This document shows, one piece after another, positions 5,809 through 6,785 of a DNA stretch of 6,785 bases. Position 1 is the first letter of the stretch; the number at the start of each line of letters is the position of its first letter. Location: contig PIVQ01000395.1 of the NCBI GenBank assembly GCA_003354055.1, positions 1 to 6,785 on the forward strand. Direction: 5' to 3'. Source of the stretch: Desulfobacteraceae bacterium. GTDB taxonomy: Bacteria; Desulfobacterota; Desulfobacteria; Desulfobacterales; Desulfobacteraceae. Made by a program: the position numbers and the translations under genes. The notes under the pieces were generated by a model. The model was not told where the DNA came from, searched no databases, and saw only the letters and a program-made list of their open reading frames with translations.

Positions 5809-6087
5809 ATGAAATTTAAAATCCTGATAAGTACTCTTATTTGCACTTTTATTTTTTCTGGAAACGCCATGGCCTTAAAGTGCGGCAATACCTTTGTCAA
5901 GAAAGGTATCACTTCCATTGAGGTCCTCAACCGCTGCGGAGAACCCAGAGCAAAAGAGGTTGTCAAACAGGGGGGCAAATCCGGCAAAATAACTGAACGG
6001 TGGACCTACGGACCCTATAAAGGCTATTTTTATCTTCTTTATTTTAAGGGCGGTGTTTTAGATAAAAAGGAATCCGTACGACAATAA
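5809..6087 (+). CDS. small exported DUF2845-type protein
   Basis: A 92-residue protein with a signal peptide (1-22, cleavage likely after AMA) and a compact mature domain beginning LKCGNTFVKKGITSIEVLNRCGEP. The CG...V..G.....VL..CGEP pattern is that of DUF2845, small periplasmic proteins of unknown function related in style to SmpA/BamE-like folds. The two cysteines (25 and 43) could form a disulfide in the periplasm. The ATG at 5809 is chosen because GAGGTG (5800-5805) lies just upstream; a GTG two codons earlier is in frame but would lie within that ribosome site. It is 99 bp from the regulator, has a possible own promoter, and nothing ties it to dehalogenation. The function is unknown. Confidence 0.8.
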   Translation: MKFKILISTLICTFIFSGNAMALKCGNTFVKKGITSIEVLNRCGEPRAKEVVKQGGKSGKITERWTYGPYKGYFYLLYFKGGVLDKKESVRQ

Positions 6088-6197
6088 CTTTTGCTTTAAA
6101 TAAAATTCATCATCGTTTTCACGGTTTACCTTATGCCGTACCCCTTTATTTTTAACAGGTTTGCAGTGAAATTTTAAGACCAACCCGCATCCTATAT

Positions 6198-6224
6198 CCC
6201 CTGCCCCCCTCAGTCCGGCAGGGG
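6198..6224 (+). terminator. GC-rich hairpin after the DUF2845 gene, possible terminator
   Basis: CCCCTGCC (6198-6205) and GGCAGGGG (6217-6224) form a perfect 8-bp stem with an 11-nt loop, 110 bp after the stop. The downstream sequence CTTAACTTCCCC is a poor T-tract, so termination may be weak; the hairpin may instead protect a 3' end. Confidence 0.35.
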
Positions 6225-6284
6225 CTTAACTTCCCCCAAGTAAAAGCTATCTCAAAAATCGTAACGGCTTGATTAACATTTTTT

Positions 6285-6307
6285 CATATCCGTCAATTTG
6301 ACATATG
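6285..6307. repeat. 23-bp inverted repeat in the gene-free gap
   Basis: CATAT-CC-GTCAA-T-TTGAC-ATATG gives ten paired positions around one central base with a two-base bulge on the left. It resembles a dimer-binding site but no gene starts nearby. Its right half contains TTGACA (6298-6303), a perfect -35 hexamer without a suitably spaced -10. Confidence 0.45.
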
Positions 6308-6320
6308 CGGTTCTATAACC

Positions 6321-6521
6321 GATCAGGTCCGGATGGGGTACCCGATCCATAAGATCGCAATTTTTTGGCTGTTTAAAAAATTGATCGATCAGGCCGGGGA
6401 TCCTAGCCGGACCGGCGGTAGCACCTGATTATCCCATTAAACTGTCTTTTTTTACAAAAGACCTTAACTGGGTATTTTGAAAACAAAAGATCAAGTAATT
6501 TTGGAGCCGATCCTAAACCGG
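6321..6521. repeat. interleaved short direct and inverted repeats with clustered GATC sites
   Basis: Repeat A, GATCAGG-(T)-CCGG, occurs at 6321-6332 and 6387-6397. Repeat B, GATCCTA-(G or AA)-CCGG, occurs at 6399-6410 and 6509-6521. GGATGGGGTACCCGATCC (6331-6348) is palindromic but for one symmetric mismatch. GGTCCGG (6326-6332) is complementary to CCGGACC (6407-6413), and ATCAGGT (6322-6328) to ACCTGAT (6423-6429). Confidence 0.6.
6375..6429 (-). terminator. possible terminator of the pyruvate kinase gene
   Basis: Read on the minus strand, ATCAGG (6429-6424) can pair with CCTGAT (6393-6388), and inside it CCGG (6410-6407) with CCGG (6397-6394). The 3' arm is a continuous 10 nt, but the 5' arm has a 13-nt bulge. 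A run of six T (6380-6375) follows after 7 nt. The distance from pyk (about 90 bp) is reasonable, but the bulge and gap make this a weak call. Confidence 0.35.
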
Positions 6522-6785
6522 TTAATTACATTTTTCCTTGAAACTGCCGGCTGTTGAAATCTCAATAAAAGATGCCCCGTGTTTTGCACCAAAGCTGCCG
6601 GCTAGGACAATGATCAGATTGTTGTCATCAAATCTTTTCTCTTCGATGAGACGGCAGATGGATCTCTTCAAGGGCTCGTTGGCTGTGATATCCATGGGAA
6701 TATAATCGGCAAAGACCCCGAAAGAAAGGGAAAGCTGCCGCATCACCCTGCGGTCATAGACCTGGGCAAAAATGGGATTATCTCC
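6522..6785 (-). CDS. pyk: pyruvate kinase, C-terminal domain (partial)
   Basis: The last 87 residues of a minus-strand gene running in from the right edge; the stop TAA is at 6524-6522. The visible part begins GDNPIFAQVYDRRVMRQLSLSFGV and matches the pyruvate kinase C-terminal allosteric domain: the (N)PI.A...D..V.RQL.L..GV core, a helix corresponding to LKRSICRLIEEKRF, and the closing beta strand LIIVLAGSFG...GASFIEI. Pyruvate kinase converts phosphoenolpyruvate and ADP to pyruvate and ATP in the cytoplasm. The catalytic barrel lies outside the window, so activity cannot be judged. It converges on the DUF2845 gene and is housekeeping flank, unrelated to the dehalogenase operon. Confidence 0.87.
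   Translation of the reverse strand, partial: GDNPIFAQVYDRRVMRQLSLSFGVFADYIPMDITANEPLKRSICRLIEEKRFDDNNLIIVLAGSFGAKHGASFIEISTAGSFKEKCN

Larger units (their letters stand above)
6088..6521. other. repeat-rich, gene-free gap between convergent genes
   Basis: 434 bp with no frame that looks like a protein. It contains a GC-rich hairpin (6198-6224), a 23-bp inverted repeat (6285-6307), an imperfect 18-bp palindrome centred at 6339-6340, two families of short direct repeats (6321-6521) and eight GATC sites between 6321 and 6512. Genes on both sides point inward, so terminators are expected. A structured RNA or a decayed mobile element are alternatives. Confidence 0.7.

Noticed and set aside
6298..6319. 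TTGACA plus TATAAC as a promoter of a small RNA
   Set aside because: The spacer is only 10 bp, too short for a sigma-70 promoter, although each box is close to consensus.
6441..6463. GTCTTTT-TTTAC-AAAAGAC hairpin as a bidirectional terminator
   Set aside because: The stem is AT-rich and weak, and neither strand has a T-run directly after it.

Overview
The window looks like part of a chromosome from a Gram-negative anaerobe, most likely a deltaproteobacterium or Desulfobacterota member of the organohalide-respiring sulfate-reducer kind. This rests on two Tat-exported corrinoid/Fe-S reductive dehalogenases placed beside an outer-membrane beta-barrel gene, and on the style of the other proteins. 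Lineage is inferred from gene content only; no marker gene is present.

Positions 1-4400 are a tight plus-strand reductive dehalogenase operon. An apparent upstream reading frame ends at the base before the first complete gene. Then come an outer-membrane channel of the phenol MetA-degradation/SphA type (75-1001), two full-length tandem rdhA genes (1011-2546 and 2558-4102, about 81% identical in the mature part by hand count) and one small three-helix membrane protein matching RdhB (4104-4400). Gaps are 0, 9, 11 and 1 bases, each start has a Shine-Dalgarno sequence, and the last junction looks translationally coupled. A simple model is that the barrel admits a hydrophobic, probably aromatic, organohalide. 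The two periplasmic RdhA paralogues would then dehalogenate it with electrons from the quinone pool, sharing one anchor. Both RdhAs keep every residue expected for catalysis and both [4Fe-4S] motifs. No promoter for the operon is visible, so it probably lies upstream.

Positions 4401-4713 are gene-free. They hold a 47-bp nested palindrome of CGCAGAT/ATCTGCG words and an AT-rich palindromic triplet just before the next gene. Positions 4714-5709 encode an AraC/XylS-type regulator, the obvious candidate regulator of the dehalogenase operon.

Positions 5809-6087 encode a small secreted DUF2845-type protein with a possible promoter of its own. The 434-bp convergent gap 6088-6521 has no gene but is rich in inverted and direct repeats and has eight GATC sites in 192 bp. 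The window ends in the C-terminal domain of a pyruvate kinase on the minus strand (6522-6785, cut by the window edge). These last genes look like housekeeping flank rather than part of the dehalogenation locus.
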